DNA of 64,000 bases from Wurfbainia villosa. Taxonomy: Eukaryota; Streptophyta; Magnoliopsida; Zingiberales; Zingiberaceae. The notes beneath the pieces were generated by a model that worked only from the letters and a program-made list of their open reading frames with translations, did not search any database and was not told where the DNA came from. The first letter of the stretch is position 1. Every line of letters starts with the position of its first letter. This document shows positions 35,726-46,923 of the stretch, piece after piece. Position numbers and translations under genes: made by a program. The DNA lies in the NCBI GenBank assembly GCA_025175895.1, contig CM045988.1, positions 9,391,647 to 9,455,646 of the forward strand. The letters are read 5' to 3'.

Positions 35726-37017
35726 GATACCTCCCCCTAAAGGCTTGCTCCCCCTTGACCATTTCACCAACAATGTCTTTGGAGAGTCCCTAAGCCAATA
35801 GGAACATTCAAAATTAAGGCAAAGTTCAACAATAAACTCTCATCCACCTTAAAATTGATACTCACCCTAAACACTTCTCCTAATCCATATCCAATGGATT
35901 TCCACCCTTTCTAATGCTCTCCATAGCATGTCCTAGGGTTAGGAGTGGTTAGGGGACCAAAACATAGCTGAACATGGGCCTAACAACCAAGGTTTACCCG
36001 AAATCAACAAAGATGCCTAATTCTCACCACTACTAAATAATCCTTTTTCCTACATCACCGACCGACATCCATGAGGCTGATCGATAATCGCAAAATGTCA
36101 AGTTTTCAGAAATGAATTTTTGAAATTTATAAGTAAATATACATAAGTTGAAAAATCATGAAATTTTGTATGTATATTACTTATTACAATCATTATGGGT
36201 GAAAAGTATTAGAAAATTATTTTACTCACAAAATAGTGAGATTGACACAAAGTTCAAAAGTTGAGAAAAGCTTCAATATTGAGCTCTCTTTATATCACAT
36301 CATTCAATGGTGATTGCTATCAAAAGATAGACTTCGCCAAGGTTTTTCAAAATGTTTTTGAAATGTTTTTAAAGCCTTTAATTCCTTTTTCCTAACCATC
36401 TCACTTGTATCTACATGTGTAAAATACATACAAGTCAAATATTAGTGAGATGTGGGGTCTTTGTTATTTAGGGGTTCATGCATATTTCTAGGCAACATTA
36501 TTTGATTCCCTTATGCATGGGACTTCAAATCATGCCTTAGTCCTTAATTTCATTTTATTTATGCATGAATGATGATTATGGTATAATGATATAAGAATAA
36601 AGCATGTGTCATATAATCATGATGTCATGACATGTTAATGAAATCTAAGCATTCATGACATATATATATAAATAACCCTAAATAAGTTCATGACATTTTA
36701 TATGATAAAAATAAATATGATATCATGACACATGGCAAGGCAAACAAAGCATGGCAATTACAAGATACTAAGGTATAAAATACCTAAGTATTAAATTCAA
36801 ATTGTCATTTCTAAAATTAAATCTATTTTTGCCTTAATGTCATTATCCCCCTAGTGTGCCAAAAACCCAAAATGACACACTATTACTCCTAAGACCTAAT
36901 TATGCCAACTTAATCATTTTCAATCTTCTTAATCCACATTGGCACATCCTAAAGTGTCAACTCACCATGGCTAGGTTAACTACCCATCCACTTAGGGTAA
37001 ACACACCCTAGCCCATC
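35726..37017 (-). other. H untranslated region, rest
   Basis: AT-rich with no coding frame; collinear with J 58590-60060, including CCAAAAACCCAAAATGACACAC (near 36850; near 59835 in J), GTGATTGCYATCAAAAGATAG (near 36310; near 59162) and repeated CATGACAT words near 36600-36760. I see no RT or integrase remains. Confidence 0.7.
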
Positions 37018-37486
37018 TAGCGTGAATCGATCACGCTCCTAGGAACCCAATACCTATTAGAGCTCCTTGGGTTAACAAGGTATTCACTAGGAATAACTTC
37101 CCTAGATACCTTCCTAATGACCCTTTTTTGGTTTTGAAGCCTTAGTCAAATGGGTCTTTCCTAGGTCAACTCTAGAGGTGACTCCTCTTTTGACCTTTTT
37201 AGTGGTTTTCTTGGTTTTTCTTAAGTCCTTGGCCACTAAACTCACACCATGGCTAGTCTTAGGGATAACTTCCTTATTAGCCTTGGTTTTTCTAAACCAA
37301 GATATTGTTCCATAATTAAATGGAACATTGTGATAGGACATAGGTTTGTGACCCAAACCTATCTTGCCCTTGGATATTTCTTGTTTCCTGGGCCTTAAAT
37401 TTTGAACATTTGACCCTTTAATTGAATTTGTTATTCTTGCTAGGGTCTTCTCAAGTTTCTCAAGCCTTGACCTCAAGGCTTGGTTT
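37018..37486 (-). pseudogene. H gag, C-terminal part
   Basis: Continues the gag frame across solo LTR 2, starting QALRSRLEKLEKTLARI (a coiled-coil-like heptad stretch). It is very basic after that (KDLRKTKKTTKKVKRG) and stops at 37114. Remains of a WVPRSVIDSR-type ending near 37030 match J (near 60070). In this Gag type the conserved repeat 'xWVPK/R' closes the protein. The frame is continuous across the insertion: base 39373 is a second codon position and 37486 a third. Confidence 0.75.
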
Positions 37487-39367
37487 TGATGGGAGGGGAA
37501 ACTTCGCTTCCCCTTTCGACTTAGTTTCTTGTTCATGGCGATCCTTTCTACATCCCCGGATAAAAAAATTTATCCTTGACAAGAGGGATTGCCCAAGTAA
37601 CCTTGTCATCATCGTGCTATTCATTTAGAGTAGTCACTTGAACAAACTTGTTGTTCAAGCGACCAACCTCTATTCCACGAATAGCCGCGGAATAGACGAT
37701 GTAGGGATTGCCAACTTTTGTGTTTATGTTCGGGGTCCAAGTATATTTAGCCACAAAACAGAATATATATCATGCATATAATTGAAAAACAAATATAAAC
37801 ATGTTACAAAAGAGAATAGAGAATCGATATACCTCTCGATCTTCTATTGTATGACCTTCCTCCTTTCAGACGTCGTGTGGGCGACGATCTACCAAAAGTT
37901 AAAACTCCTAGATCACCAAACTTCCTTCCTTGCTCATTCCGAGCAAGAGGAAGAATAGAAACAAGACTCTTCTCCTTCCTTTAGCCAACCAACAAGCAAC
38001 AAGCAATTTGCTTGCCGCCGGCCAACAAGAAGAAGAGAGAAAAGGTGAATGCCGACCAAAGCTCCAAGGGAGAACCCTAAGCCTAGGTTTTACTGGCCAA
38101 AGAGAGGGAGAGGGGCTGCTTTGGACGCTGGCCAAGGGCTGGAAAGGGATGCTAGGTCGCTGGCCACCTTGAGGAAGAAGAAGATAAAGAAAATATTTTC
38201 TTAATAGGTGCCGCCAACTCCAAACCCTAGCCTCCAAGCCTTGCCGGCCAAAACCCTAATCCTATCTCTAATTGGATTCAAGTCGCCGCCCACCCCTTGC
38301 CCTCCTTTTATAGAGTTAGGGATAAGCCTTGTTTTAATCTCAACCGTCGAATCTAGAGATTTAATCTCAACCATCGGATCTAGAGATTTAATCTCAACCG
38401 TCGGATCTAGAGATTTAATCTCTACCTTTGGATCTAGAGTTTTGTTTCTATCCATTGGATCTAAGCTTCATGAGGTATTAATAGGCTACAATAGGGACCA
38501 TGAGGAGGAGTTGGATCTTGGCCACCCAATGGATCAAGGCCACATAAAGTCTGATCCATTAATGATAATCCAATCCACTAAAGGATTATCATTGATCTAC
38601 CTCACCAATCCCATAAGTTAATATGGGCTCCATATATTATATGTACATTTTCTCCCCGTGTTTAAGATCTCGAATGCCCGTCGATTAATTAATTTACTGA
38701 CCATTAATTAATCAACATCTAACTCCATGAGTAGTACCACTCAACCTTTTCATCATGCCGAACCAAGTCCACCTGCAGGGTTTACATGATGAACCTTATG
38801 AGCTCCTCAAGGGGACATCATCATCCTAATATATAGGATATGGTTTCCTCCTATAAACAATGGCACACCATATAAATAATATCATTTTTCAACTTACCGA
38901 GCCTATCGATTTAATCTATAAATCTCACCCATTGGTAAATCAAAGAAATGACTACTAAGTATATGTGCCCATTATTATATCAGGATTAAGAGTATGTACA
39001 ATATAATATCTGAGCTCTGATTCGATTATGTAGTCAGCAATAAATCGAATCACCTCTAAGTCAGTCCTGCTCAATACACACAAAGTGTACTAGTGTGATT
39101 TTATGGTCAAGACAAACCATTACCAAATCACACTACAACCATACCAATGGTTTGTCCAAAGCCATCTCGATTGTGAGCCTATACTTATACTCTACAAGGA
39201 GCCGATATCATGATCTCTCGTGTGACACCACACACCATGTTATCTACAATGTAATGTATTAGACAATATGCATAACCATAAAAATATGCAAATAATGATC
39301 ATGTGATTCTTATTTCAAAATAAAGATCTTCATACAAAAGATAGACTTTTCAGTATACATCCCAACA
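37487..39367 (-). repeat. Solo LTR 2 of the DF family, inside H gag
   Basis: 1881-bp complete LTR starting TGATGGGAGG and ending CATCCCAACA, flanked by GGTTT at 37482-37486 and 39368-39372. No internal region. TATA box CTCTATAAAAGGAGG at 38301-38315 and five-unit 27-bp array at 38333-38465, both on the minus strand. Confidence 0.95.
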
Positions 39368-39372
39368 GGTTT

Positions 39373-40514
39373 TCCACCTCTAACCTTCCCAATTTTGATT
39401 TTTTATTGATCTTTTGGGAATTGTTTTTCCTTTTAGGCACATGTCTATATTTCTTGGGGTTAATGCCCAATTTTTCCTCAATTCTCCTAATGGGCTCCCT
39501 AGGTAGAATTGGTCTAGAGTTATTTGTCCTAGGTTTGTCCTTAGGTAAACGTACATGCTTAGCACCTAGAAAAACATATTTATTTCTACTAGCATACTTT
39601 TCATTAATAATTGCAATAGAGCTAAAATAATTCCTAGCATGCTTATTAACCTTATAAATTGAAGGTGCATTGATTGAATTTAACTTAGGATTAGCTTTGG
39701 AAGCTCCCCCTACATGTGATACACCTTCTTGCCCTTTCTTCCTCCCCCTAGGACATTCGCTCCTATAATGTCCCCTTTGGTTACATTTGAAGCAAACAAT
39801 GTGCTCCTTGCTTCTAGTTGAGGGAACTCCGGCATCTTTCACTTTTGGTACCGGTTGAGCTTTCTTCACCTTCTTGGGACACTTACTTTTATAGTGTCCT
39901 TGCTCCCTACACTCAAAGCATATTATGTGTTTTTTATCTTTAATTATAATGCATGAGTTACCTAGGGAGGTGGCGGAAGCCTCTTGATCACTTCTTCCGG
40001 AGGTAGATGCTTCCTCTTGACCTTGCTCCGGAATGGAAGACCTCTCCTCCCCCTCAATGCTAGAGGTGGAGGTTTCCACCAAGTCATCCACATCTTCGAA
40101 TGTGGATGGCAATTCTTTAACATCCTCAGTTTCGGATGTTGATGGGCACTCTTCCTCAGCTTCTTCCTCTACTTGTGTCGATTCGGGATGTTCATTGAAT
40201 TTTACCACCTTATGTCATAGCTCCTTTGCATCCCGATATTCACCTAGCCTAGACCAAATGTTGTTAGGAATCAAATCACTAAGCAATGTGATTATCTTGA
40301 GATTTGTCTTGAAATCCTTCATTTGGTCCTTGGTCCATCTTGCCTTTTTAATTTGCCTATTGCTTTCATCCCTAGGCATTTCGAAACCATTTTCTAGAAT
40401 TAACATGAAATCGAAATCAGTTTCAAGATATACCTCAAATTTTCTTCTCCACCATTGAAAGTCCCCTTTGAATTTTGGTGGTTGGAGGTTGTAGTCGGCC
40501 ATCTTATCGTGCAA
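39373..40514 (-). pseudogene. H gag, N-terminal part with two zinc knuckles
   Basis: From 40514 (MHDKMADYNLQPPKFKGD) the frame has the WWRRKFEVYL capsid-like start, one in-frame TGA at about 40210 where relatives have Trp (EL-stop-HK), then an acidic Ser/Glu/Thr-rich linker (about 40190-39970) and two CX2CX4HX4C knuckles, CFECREQGHYKSKC (39877-39920) and CFKCNQRGHYRSEC (about 39757-39800). Gag would form the particle and bind RNA. No protease or pol follows. Apart from the TGA and the inserted LTR, the frame is open, which suggests recent coding function. Plus-strand ORFs here are shadows. Confidence 0.87.
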
Positions 40515-40547
40515 TTGTGTTGGCAGTTAGTCCTTGACAAGCAACCT

Positions 40548-40559
40548 GCTCTGATACCA
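40548..40559 (-). other. Primer binding site of H
   Basis: GCTCTGATACCA on the plus strand, two bases from the 5' LTR start TGTTGGAACG. Confidence 0.92.
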
Positions 40560-41055
40560 CTTGTTGGAACGTCGGTGGCCAGCTAGAGGGGGGTGAATAG
40601 CCCCAATTTGCGTATGCAGTGGAATTCGTTTGTTCGTTGCGTGCTCATCTCTACAATTCGTTAGCGCAGTGGAAATACAAATAACAAGTACGAATATATG
40701 AGACAAATACAAAGCACACACAATACAACAAGATATATGTGGTTCGGAACCTTTGGGTTCCTACTCAACGGGTGAGCTCAATGAGCTCGTGTTATGCACA
40801 CGACACTAACAACACTCCTTCTCGACAACACGTCGGAGGTGGAGAAACCTCGTACAAGCAATTACAAATAGTAATATACAAGATTAAAGCTAATACAAAG
40901 ATACTAAGAAATACATGTAAAGAACACTTTACAACTCTTTGCTTTGAATGCTTTCTTGTTGCTTGCTTTGGTTTGCTCTTGAAGGTCTGGAATGCAACAG
41001 CAATTCCCCTCCAAAGTCACCCCAAAAGTCTTGGTGAAATCCTCCATCTATAGCT

Positions 41056-41067
41056 CCATTTATAACC
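41056..41067 (-). promoter_or_regulatory. TATA box of H LTR
   Basis: The minus strand reads GGTTATAAATGG, about 35 bases downstream of the nearest CAGTCGACTG-like word. Confidence 0.7.
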
Positions 41068-41084
41068 TGCATCGAGCTGATTCT

Positions 41085-41430
41085 GTGCCCATTAATCGAC
41101 TGATCGTGACCATCAGTCGACTAGTTCTGTAGTCGTTGTCTCACGATGACTCGATCCACGCTGGCCAAATTCCAACGAATCCATCATTAGTCGACTGATC
41201 ATGTCCATCAGTCGAGTGATGATCCCATCAGTCGAATGGTCACCACGATCACTCGACTGGAAGACCTTCTGTGGCCGAAAACACCACGATCAGTTGACTG
41301 ATATCCCTCATCAGTCGACTGCCCTCCCTCGGCAGTCGACTGTTCAGCCAGAACTTGGTCAGTCGAACACCAGTCGAGTCCAATCAACCTAGAGCAGTCG
41401 ACTGGCACCTATGTCAGTCGACTGATGTTG
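41085..41430 (-). promoter_or_regulatory. CAGTCGACTG palindrome cluster upstream of H promoter
   Basis: Four exact copies (41312, 41333, 41395, 41415) and at least seven with one or two changes (for example CAGTCGACTA near 41114, CAGTTGACTG near 41291, CAGTCGAGTG near 41209). See findings. Confidence 0.75.
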
Positions 41431-41759
41431 GGTAAAACCTCAAACACCAAGTTGTTTGAGCATCCGACTGTCGGGTAAACCCTCAAACACCACGTTTGAG
41501 CCTCCGACACTCAGTCTTAGCCACTTGGCCAAGTCCACCTCATCCTCTCATGGAGTTCGCTACTGAAGCTCTCTTCCCTTGGCCTATGTTCCTCGGATAC
41601 ACAAAGCGCACGGTTTTGCAATGCCATCCTTTGCGTCTCTTGCCCTCGAAGTATGCTTCCCTTGGGCCTCACTTCATTCGCTCCCCGTCTGGCGGTCCCT
41701 CGGATGCACCAAGCGCACGACTTTGCAATGTCATCCTACACCGACTCAAGGACCCCTAG

Positions 41760-41905
41760 CCTAGTAAACTTGCCAAGTCCTCAAGACTTCCCACACCAAG
41801 CCTCATGCTTGGATTTTCCATGCCAAGCCCCATGCTTGGACTTTCACCGCCAAGGCTACACACTTGGACTTACATGGCCAACCCATGTTGGACTTTCCAT
41901 GATAA
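41760..41905 (-). repeat. CCAAG...CTTGG hairpin repeats in H LTR
   Basis: Units such as CCAAGCCTCATGCTTGG, CCAAGCCCCATGCTTGG and CCAACCCATGTTGG separated by ACTTTC-type spacers; the J LTR has a longer array (57735-58095). Confidence 0.8.
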
Positions 41906-41986
41906 TCCCATGTCATGCATTTTATCTAACATCAAAATACAGTTCGAGTCAAACTCAAGTCCTGGGCCAATTGCACCAACACTTCC

Positions 41987-43495
41987 TGTGAAACGAGTAC
42001 CCCTTAAGGAGAATCGCTTAGCACATGCACGAGAAATTAACTTAGTGAATTTTTAGAGCATATCTATTTGCTTTGATTGAAAATACCACTTGATAAATCT
42101 AGTTAATATGCTAAGTATGGAACAATACCTTTTTAAAATTTTATGGCACTGAGGTTTGCTTGAGGACAAGCAAAGACTTAAGTCTGTGGAAGTGATGTGA
42201 GCAAAACATATAGAGTTTTAGGAGTAGTTTCCGCTCACATCTCATTGCATTTTATATTTGATTCTCATATATTTCACTTTATTTTGCATGCATTTGCTAT
42301 TTTCTGGTTCAAAAATCTGCTCTTTGTACTCTTGTGTGTAGGACAACATTCTACGGGGAAATGGCACACTTTTGGAGCGAAAAGAAGGCATTTGGCAGCT
42401 AGAACAGAAGGACACATACCCTAGCCTTGAGAATCCACACGCTTTGCAGCCAGCGCCACACACGGCCTAGCCGTGTGAATCGACACGGTTGTGTGGCACT
42501 GGGCAATTTTGACATGATTCTACTATTTTCCAGGTTTTGGGGAGATCTGGCCTGATGTATATATAAAGGAAGCTACGCCCAAACCCTAGGGGAGAGGCAC
42601 AACGGTGGGACAACACTCTGATTCCCTAAAAAGCTTCTGGAACTCACAACGGGGAGGAAGAAGGCCGCTCGAGGATCAAGTTCTGCACATCAACGTCGGA
42701 GAGGAGAGCCAAAGTGCATTGTAATTCATGTTCTTTGCGTTGTTTACATTGTTTCTATGAATTCTAATATGCTTTGTGTTTCTCTTCTCGTATTTATGGA
42801 GTAGATTCTCCTATTCTAGGATTAGGGAGTAGTTTGTGTGTATAGAACATGTTATTTCAAATATATTTCTGTTCTTGAAATCATATTTGTAATTGGTGAT
42901 TGTTTAGATCGATGGCTATTTGTTTTGTTCTTCTATTTACTGTGTGTAGCCTATACGAGGGATGACAACCCTTGTATCAAAGATTTAGGAGAATTAAGGA
43001 GTAACCTAGGGGTTGCCCTCATCTTCGATAACCGTAGATAGAAGGGTGTGATAGAGTTGGAAACAGGACACGTTTCAACTCGTCATAGGGATTGAATCGA
43101 CATCCTCGTACCGTCTATCCCGTCCTAAAGTCAGGGGTCGACCTGGTATGGAAGAGGTAGTTCCCGATAGATGCGAAGGCTCATCGGGGAAGTATATGAT
43201 GTCCCTTCCACAAGACCATAGTTAGACGTCTAGATAATACCCAATTGACAATGTGTTCTGCGACACACAAGCGAAATCAAAATCCTAGAATTCCCTCAAA
43301 AGACTCATAGCAACCCTTCTCTTCCTCCGTGTGACATCGTACTAGAGTTAGGACCGCCGACAACCCTCTTCATCACAACCATTAGAATGGAACTTTGAAC
43401 AATAATGTCCACTAAACCAATTGGTACTCGAATCTCAGTCCCTGTGGGATCGATAATCTTTTTATTACTTGACAACATCCGTGCACTTGCGGGCA
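41987..43495 (+). repeat. K: 3' end and LTR of a Ty3/gypsy (Tat/Athila-like) element
   Basis: 41987-42192 has the TTGCTTGAGGACAAGCAAAG and TTAAGTCTGTGG words that precede the 3' LTR in Tat-type elements. The LTR starts TGATGTGAGC at 42193 and appears to end near 43495, after CGAATCTCAGTCCCTGTGGG and TTTTATTACTTGA, familiar from Tat/Athila LTR ends. TATATATAAAGG at 42558-42569 fits a TATA box. It contains an 8-bp inverted repeat CACACGGC/GCCGTGTG (42459-42477). The internal region is cut by H. Family call rests on motif memory. Confidence 0.65.
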
Positions 43496-43498
43496 TTA

Positions 43499-44188
43499 AG
43501 CGCGAGCGCCGCTTCGGCTCCTTGATGGTTCCCGTCGCGAGATTTGAGGTCATGTTCGTGTGCATCACCTACCATCAGTCAACTGTTGTATTGCATTAGT
43601 CGACTGCTGGTCAAGCTGATCATTTTGAGGAGAGTCAAGATAAGATCCACCAAAGAAGGAGTGATGTGGAGGTTTAACCCAGATCTGTATCTCAACGAGA
43701 TAGGGTTCAAATGGCTATAAAATGAGGAGCAATTCACCTCTTTCTATCATCTCAAAAGGCTCCCCAAGTGCTCCAATGAATCCAATCTCTCTTCAGCAAA
43801 GCAACGTAGTCGTAACATCGACAACATGCTCAACTTTGCATTCTTAAGTTGGTAGCTTCTTTCGTAGTTATTCTTGTCTTTATTCTTGTGCCTTTTAATT
43901 GCTAAGAGGAGAGGTAGGTTTGTTGCCTCTTCCTCTACATTCTTTCTTTGTAATTGTTGTGTCTTACCTCCAACGAGGAAGAGACCTTTTAGTGGATTAC
44001 CCATCGAAAGTGATCTAGGATCGCGGGGCCTTGGACTAGCAACCGGTTGGTTGTGAACCAAGTAAAAAAGAAATCTTGTCCCTTGTGTTTTTACTTTTAT
44101 TTCTGCTATGATCTTTGTTTTAACCGACGAAAAGAAAGATTTCCGAACGTTATTCACACCCCCCTTCTAGCATTTACTCGATCCAACA
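43499..44188 (+). repeat. LTR fragment of a SIRE-like element (related to element I)
   Basis: Aligns with the second half of the element I LTR (about 60870-61330): GGCTATAAAATGAGG (TATA, 43714-43728), GAGGTAGGTTTGTTGCCTC, TTACCTCCAACGAGGAAGAG, GGTTGTGAACCAAGTAAA, and end CTCGATCCAACA. It is followed by CATTA (44189-44193), and CATTA also precedes it (43494-43498), but the left end lacks a TG start, so its left boundary is uncertain. Confidence 0.7.
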
Positions 44189-44516
44189 CATTATCCATCC
44201 TGTTACTGTTCGAGTAGGAATCAACTCATTTTCTTCGTTCTTGACTACCGTAGTCTCGCCTTTCTTTGTTACTATGTGTACCAGACTAACCCATTCACTG
44301 CCTAAGATAGGGTAGATTATTCCTGCATCCAATAACTTGAGCACTTCTTTCTTCACAACCTCTTGTAGGTTCGGTTTAAGTCGCCTTTGTTGCTCCACGG
44401 TTGACTTATACCCATCCTCGAGTACTATCCTGTGCATGCAGAGGGATGGGTTTATTCCCTTAATGTCATCGATGGTATAGCCCAATACCTTTTTATACGT
44501 CTTCAGTACCTCCAGT
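44189..44516 (-). pseudogene. L: Tat/Athila-like gypsy RT fragment
   Basis: The minus strand from 44485 reads MGYTIDDIKGINPSLCMHRI, then EVVKKEVLKLLDAGIIYPI, then ENELIPTRTVTGW, the start of the RT domain in Tat/Athila gypsy elements (Trp of GWxVC is kept). It is cut on the left by the SIRE-like LTR (stop of homology at 44189) and on the right by LTR G'. Upstream codons (LEVLKTYKKV) run to 44516. This is a fragment only; no function. Confidence 0.85.
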
Positions 44517-45002
44517 TGTCACGCCCGCCCTTTCCTAGGGTTCGGAGGGGCGGCGCGTGACGCGACCGTACATGCATACATCGTACTACTTACAACGGAA
44601 GACTTTAGACACATTTTTTTTCTTTTAACATAAACATGCATCGTCATTTTATAGATACTTCTTCTTAACATAGAGCATGCATCATTATTTCATAAGTACT
44701 TAGTGCTTAGTTCAAGTCCATAAACATCCTCATCATAGGGGAAACATACATAAAGAACATAAAAGATCTCCTCCACCATGCCACTACCACACACACTTTT
44801 CCCCTCCTGCTGCTCCCTTTAGTTTATCCATCCCTTACCCTTATCTGCAGTACAAGAGAAAAATAAACTATAAGCACATAGGCTTAGTAAGATCCTGTCC
44901 TACTCACAAAAACCATACATCGACATTAAGCATGGCATGTAACATTCATAACATATAAGCAACATAACATGTAACATATATGACGTAAGCAAACATAACA
45001 TG

Positions 45003-45355
45003 TAGCATAAGTAACCTAAGCAAACATAACATGTAACATAGCAACATATCATGTACATATATGGCATAATCAAACATAACATGCAACATATATATCATAG
45101 CAACATATCGTGTGCATATATGATATAATCAAACATAACATGCAACATATATATCATAGCAACATATCATGTACATGTATGGCATAATCAAACATAACAT
45201 GCAACATATATAACATAGCAACATATCATGTACATATATGACATAATCAAACATAACATGCAACATATATATCATAGCAACATATCATGTACATATATGG
45301 CATAATCAAACATAACATGCAACATATATAACATAGCAACATAGCATGTAAACAT
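45003..45355 (-). repeat. 59-60-bp tandem array in LTR G', ~5 units
   Basis: Units carry CATAATCAAACATAACATGC near 45063, 45122, 45181, 45240 and 45299. Counterpart of the array in G near 28180-28465. Confidence 0.92.
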
Positions 45356-45479
45356 AACAATCATAACATGTGAACATAACAATCATATCATGTAAACATA
45401 TGCAGGATGCTCTTTGAAAACATATATTATAGGTACATAAACATAAATCTCAACATATTAGGCTCGGCATTGTACTGCA

Positions 45480-45690
45480 TCCCTAAATAGACCCGAGGTA
45501 GCAAGTCTCGAACCTAGGAGGTTACTAGGCCCGATCTTAGTCCGTCGACCTAGGGGCCATCGTCATAGCGTAGAAGCCCATCCTAGGCCCGATCTTAGTC
45601 CATCGACCTAGGTCATCTGGGAGCCCATCCCATACTAGGCCCGATATTAGTCCGTCAACCTAGGGGCAATCATACATAGAAGCCCATCCC
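45480..45690 (-). repeat. Repeats with CGACCTAGG in LTR G'
   Basis: About three units with AGTCCGTCGACCTAGGGG-like and AGAAGCCCATCC sequence; counterpart of 27785-28000 in G. GC-richer than its surroundings. Confidence 0.8.
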
Positions 45691-45759
45691 TTTGGACCTT
45701 GTTAGGGTCCTGGTACAAGCCATGCAGAAGGTAAAATACTTATATGCTTTTTATCATAA

Positions 45760-45925
45760 CATATCTTATTTTACTTCATGAACATATCATATTTCATTTC
45801 ATAACATATCATATTTCACTTCATGACATATCATATTTCATTTCATAACATGTCATTTTCACTTCATGACATATCATATTTCATTTCATAATCACATCAT
45901 ACTTCATTTCATAACATATAGGGCA
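45760..45925 (-). repeat. Short tandem array in LTR G' (TCATATTTCATTTCATAACA)
   Basis: About seven ~22-base units; counterpart of the 27620-27740 repeats in G. Confidence 0.8.
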
Positions 45926-46055
45926 TGGCATAAGGCATAACATCAAGAGTAAGTAAACACTAACCTAGAGCATGTTATCTTCATCTAGCATCATTTAACA
46001 TCACAAGTTATCATGAATTTACCGAAAGCATGGCATAAGGAACACATTTGGGGTC

Positions 46056-46820
46056 TTGGCCGAATGGTTCAAATGGGTTTCATGGATCAACCACTTAACT
46101 AACTCATCTAAAAGAAATCCCTCTTTATCATATTAATACAAGATATAGTATGAATCATCATGATAAGCCCTAGTTATGGTCTTGGCCGAATGTTTCATGG
46201 GGAATTTAGGGTTAAACTCTTAACCCAATCCATCTAGCATCCTAACATCATTATATTCGTACAAGATATGGTATAGAACTTCATTGAAACTTAAGAACAA
46301 GGTTTGGCCGAATGGTTCATGGAGAGTTTAGGGTTAAACTCTTAACCTAATCCATCTAACATCCTAACATCATTATATTCATACAAGATATGGTATATAA
46401 CTCCATTGAAAACTCAAGAACAAGGTTTGGCCGAATGGTTCATGGAGAGTTTAGGGTTAAACTCTTAACCTAATCCATCCAACATCCAAACACCATTATA
46501 TTCATACAAGTATAACATAGAACTTCATGGAAAACTTCAAGAAAAGGGTTTGGCCGAATGGTCAAGGGGGCTTTTAGGGTTAAACTCTTAACCTAATCCA
46601 TCCAACATCCTAACACCATTATATTCATACAAGTATAACATAGAACTTCATGGAAAACTTCAAGAAAAGGGTTTGGCCGAATGGTCAAGGGGTCTTTTAG
46701 GGTTAAACTCTTAACCTAATCCATCTAACATCCTAACATCATCATATTCATACAAGTATGGCATAGAACTTCATGGAGAACTCAATTAAAGGGCTTGGCC
46801 GAATGGATCATGGAGAATTG
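46056..46820 (-). repeat. ~122-bp tandem array in LTR G', ~6 units
   Basis: TTGGCCGAATGG recurs near 46056, 46182, 46307, 46428, 46552, 46674 and 46798. Neighbouring units are very alike (for example 46428-46551 and 46552-46673). G has about three related units at 26048-26400. Confidence 0.92.
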
Positions 46821-46918
46821 ACACAAAAACTTCAAACGAAAAGCTACTTGTATGCAGGTGAGGGGATACTTACATCCTTCGCTTTGCTTTTTGGTTGGAA
46901 GATGACCTAAGGGAAGCA

Positions 46919-46923
46919 ACCTA
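46919..46923. repeat. Target-site duplication of element M (ACCTA), left copy
   Basis: ACCTA precedes the LTR start TGTTAGTAATA and recurs at 56243-56247 after the LTR end AAACCCAACA. Confidence 0.93.

Larger units (their letters stand above)
35270..41981 (-). mobile_element. Element H: non-autonomous gag-only LTR retrotransposon, minus strand
   Basis: 5' LTR 40562-41981, primer site 40548-40559, gag from 40514, long 3' untranslated region, polypurine tract 35418-35432, and tail of the 3' LTR 35270-35417. No protease, integrase, RT or RNase H sequence appears between gag and the polypurine tract. The internal region is about 3.3 kb once solo LTR 2 is discounted, too short for pol. The polypurine tract and Gag type resemble SIRE/Maximus copia elements (inference). 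Element J (56682-60278) is a relative. DF interrupts the 3' LTR. Confidence 0.87.
40562..41981 (-). repeat. H 5' LTR (1.42 kb)
   Basis: Starts TGTTGGAACGTCGG and ends GGGCCAATTGCACCAACA. It aligns in part with the J LTR (56682-58167): AGAGGGGGGTGAATAG near the start, CCTCGTACAAG..., a TATA box, a CAGTCGACTG cluster, and a TTGGACTT repeat region. Flanked on the right by CTTCC (41982-41986), whose partner lies outside. Confidence 0.9.

Noticed and set aside
41496..42056. Three overlapping plus-strand ORFs
   Set aside because: Lie in the H LTR hairpin repeats and its flank, opposite to the element; no domain.
43305..43568. Minus-strand 87-codon ORF
   Set aside because: Spans the K LTR end and the next fragment; the plus strand there has recognisable Tat-type LTR-end words.
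45003..45355. CRISPR-like or centromeric satellite array
   Set aside because: Units are directly adjacent without unique spacers and lie within a defined LTR; no sign of an array longer than five units here.
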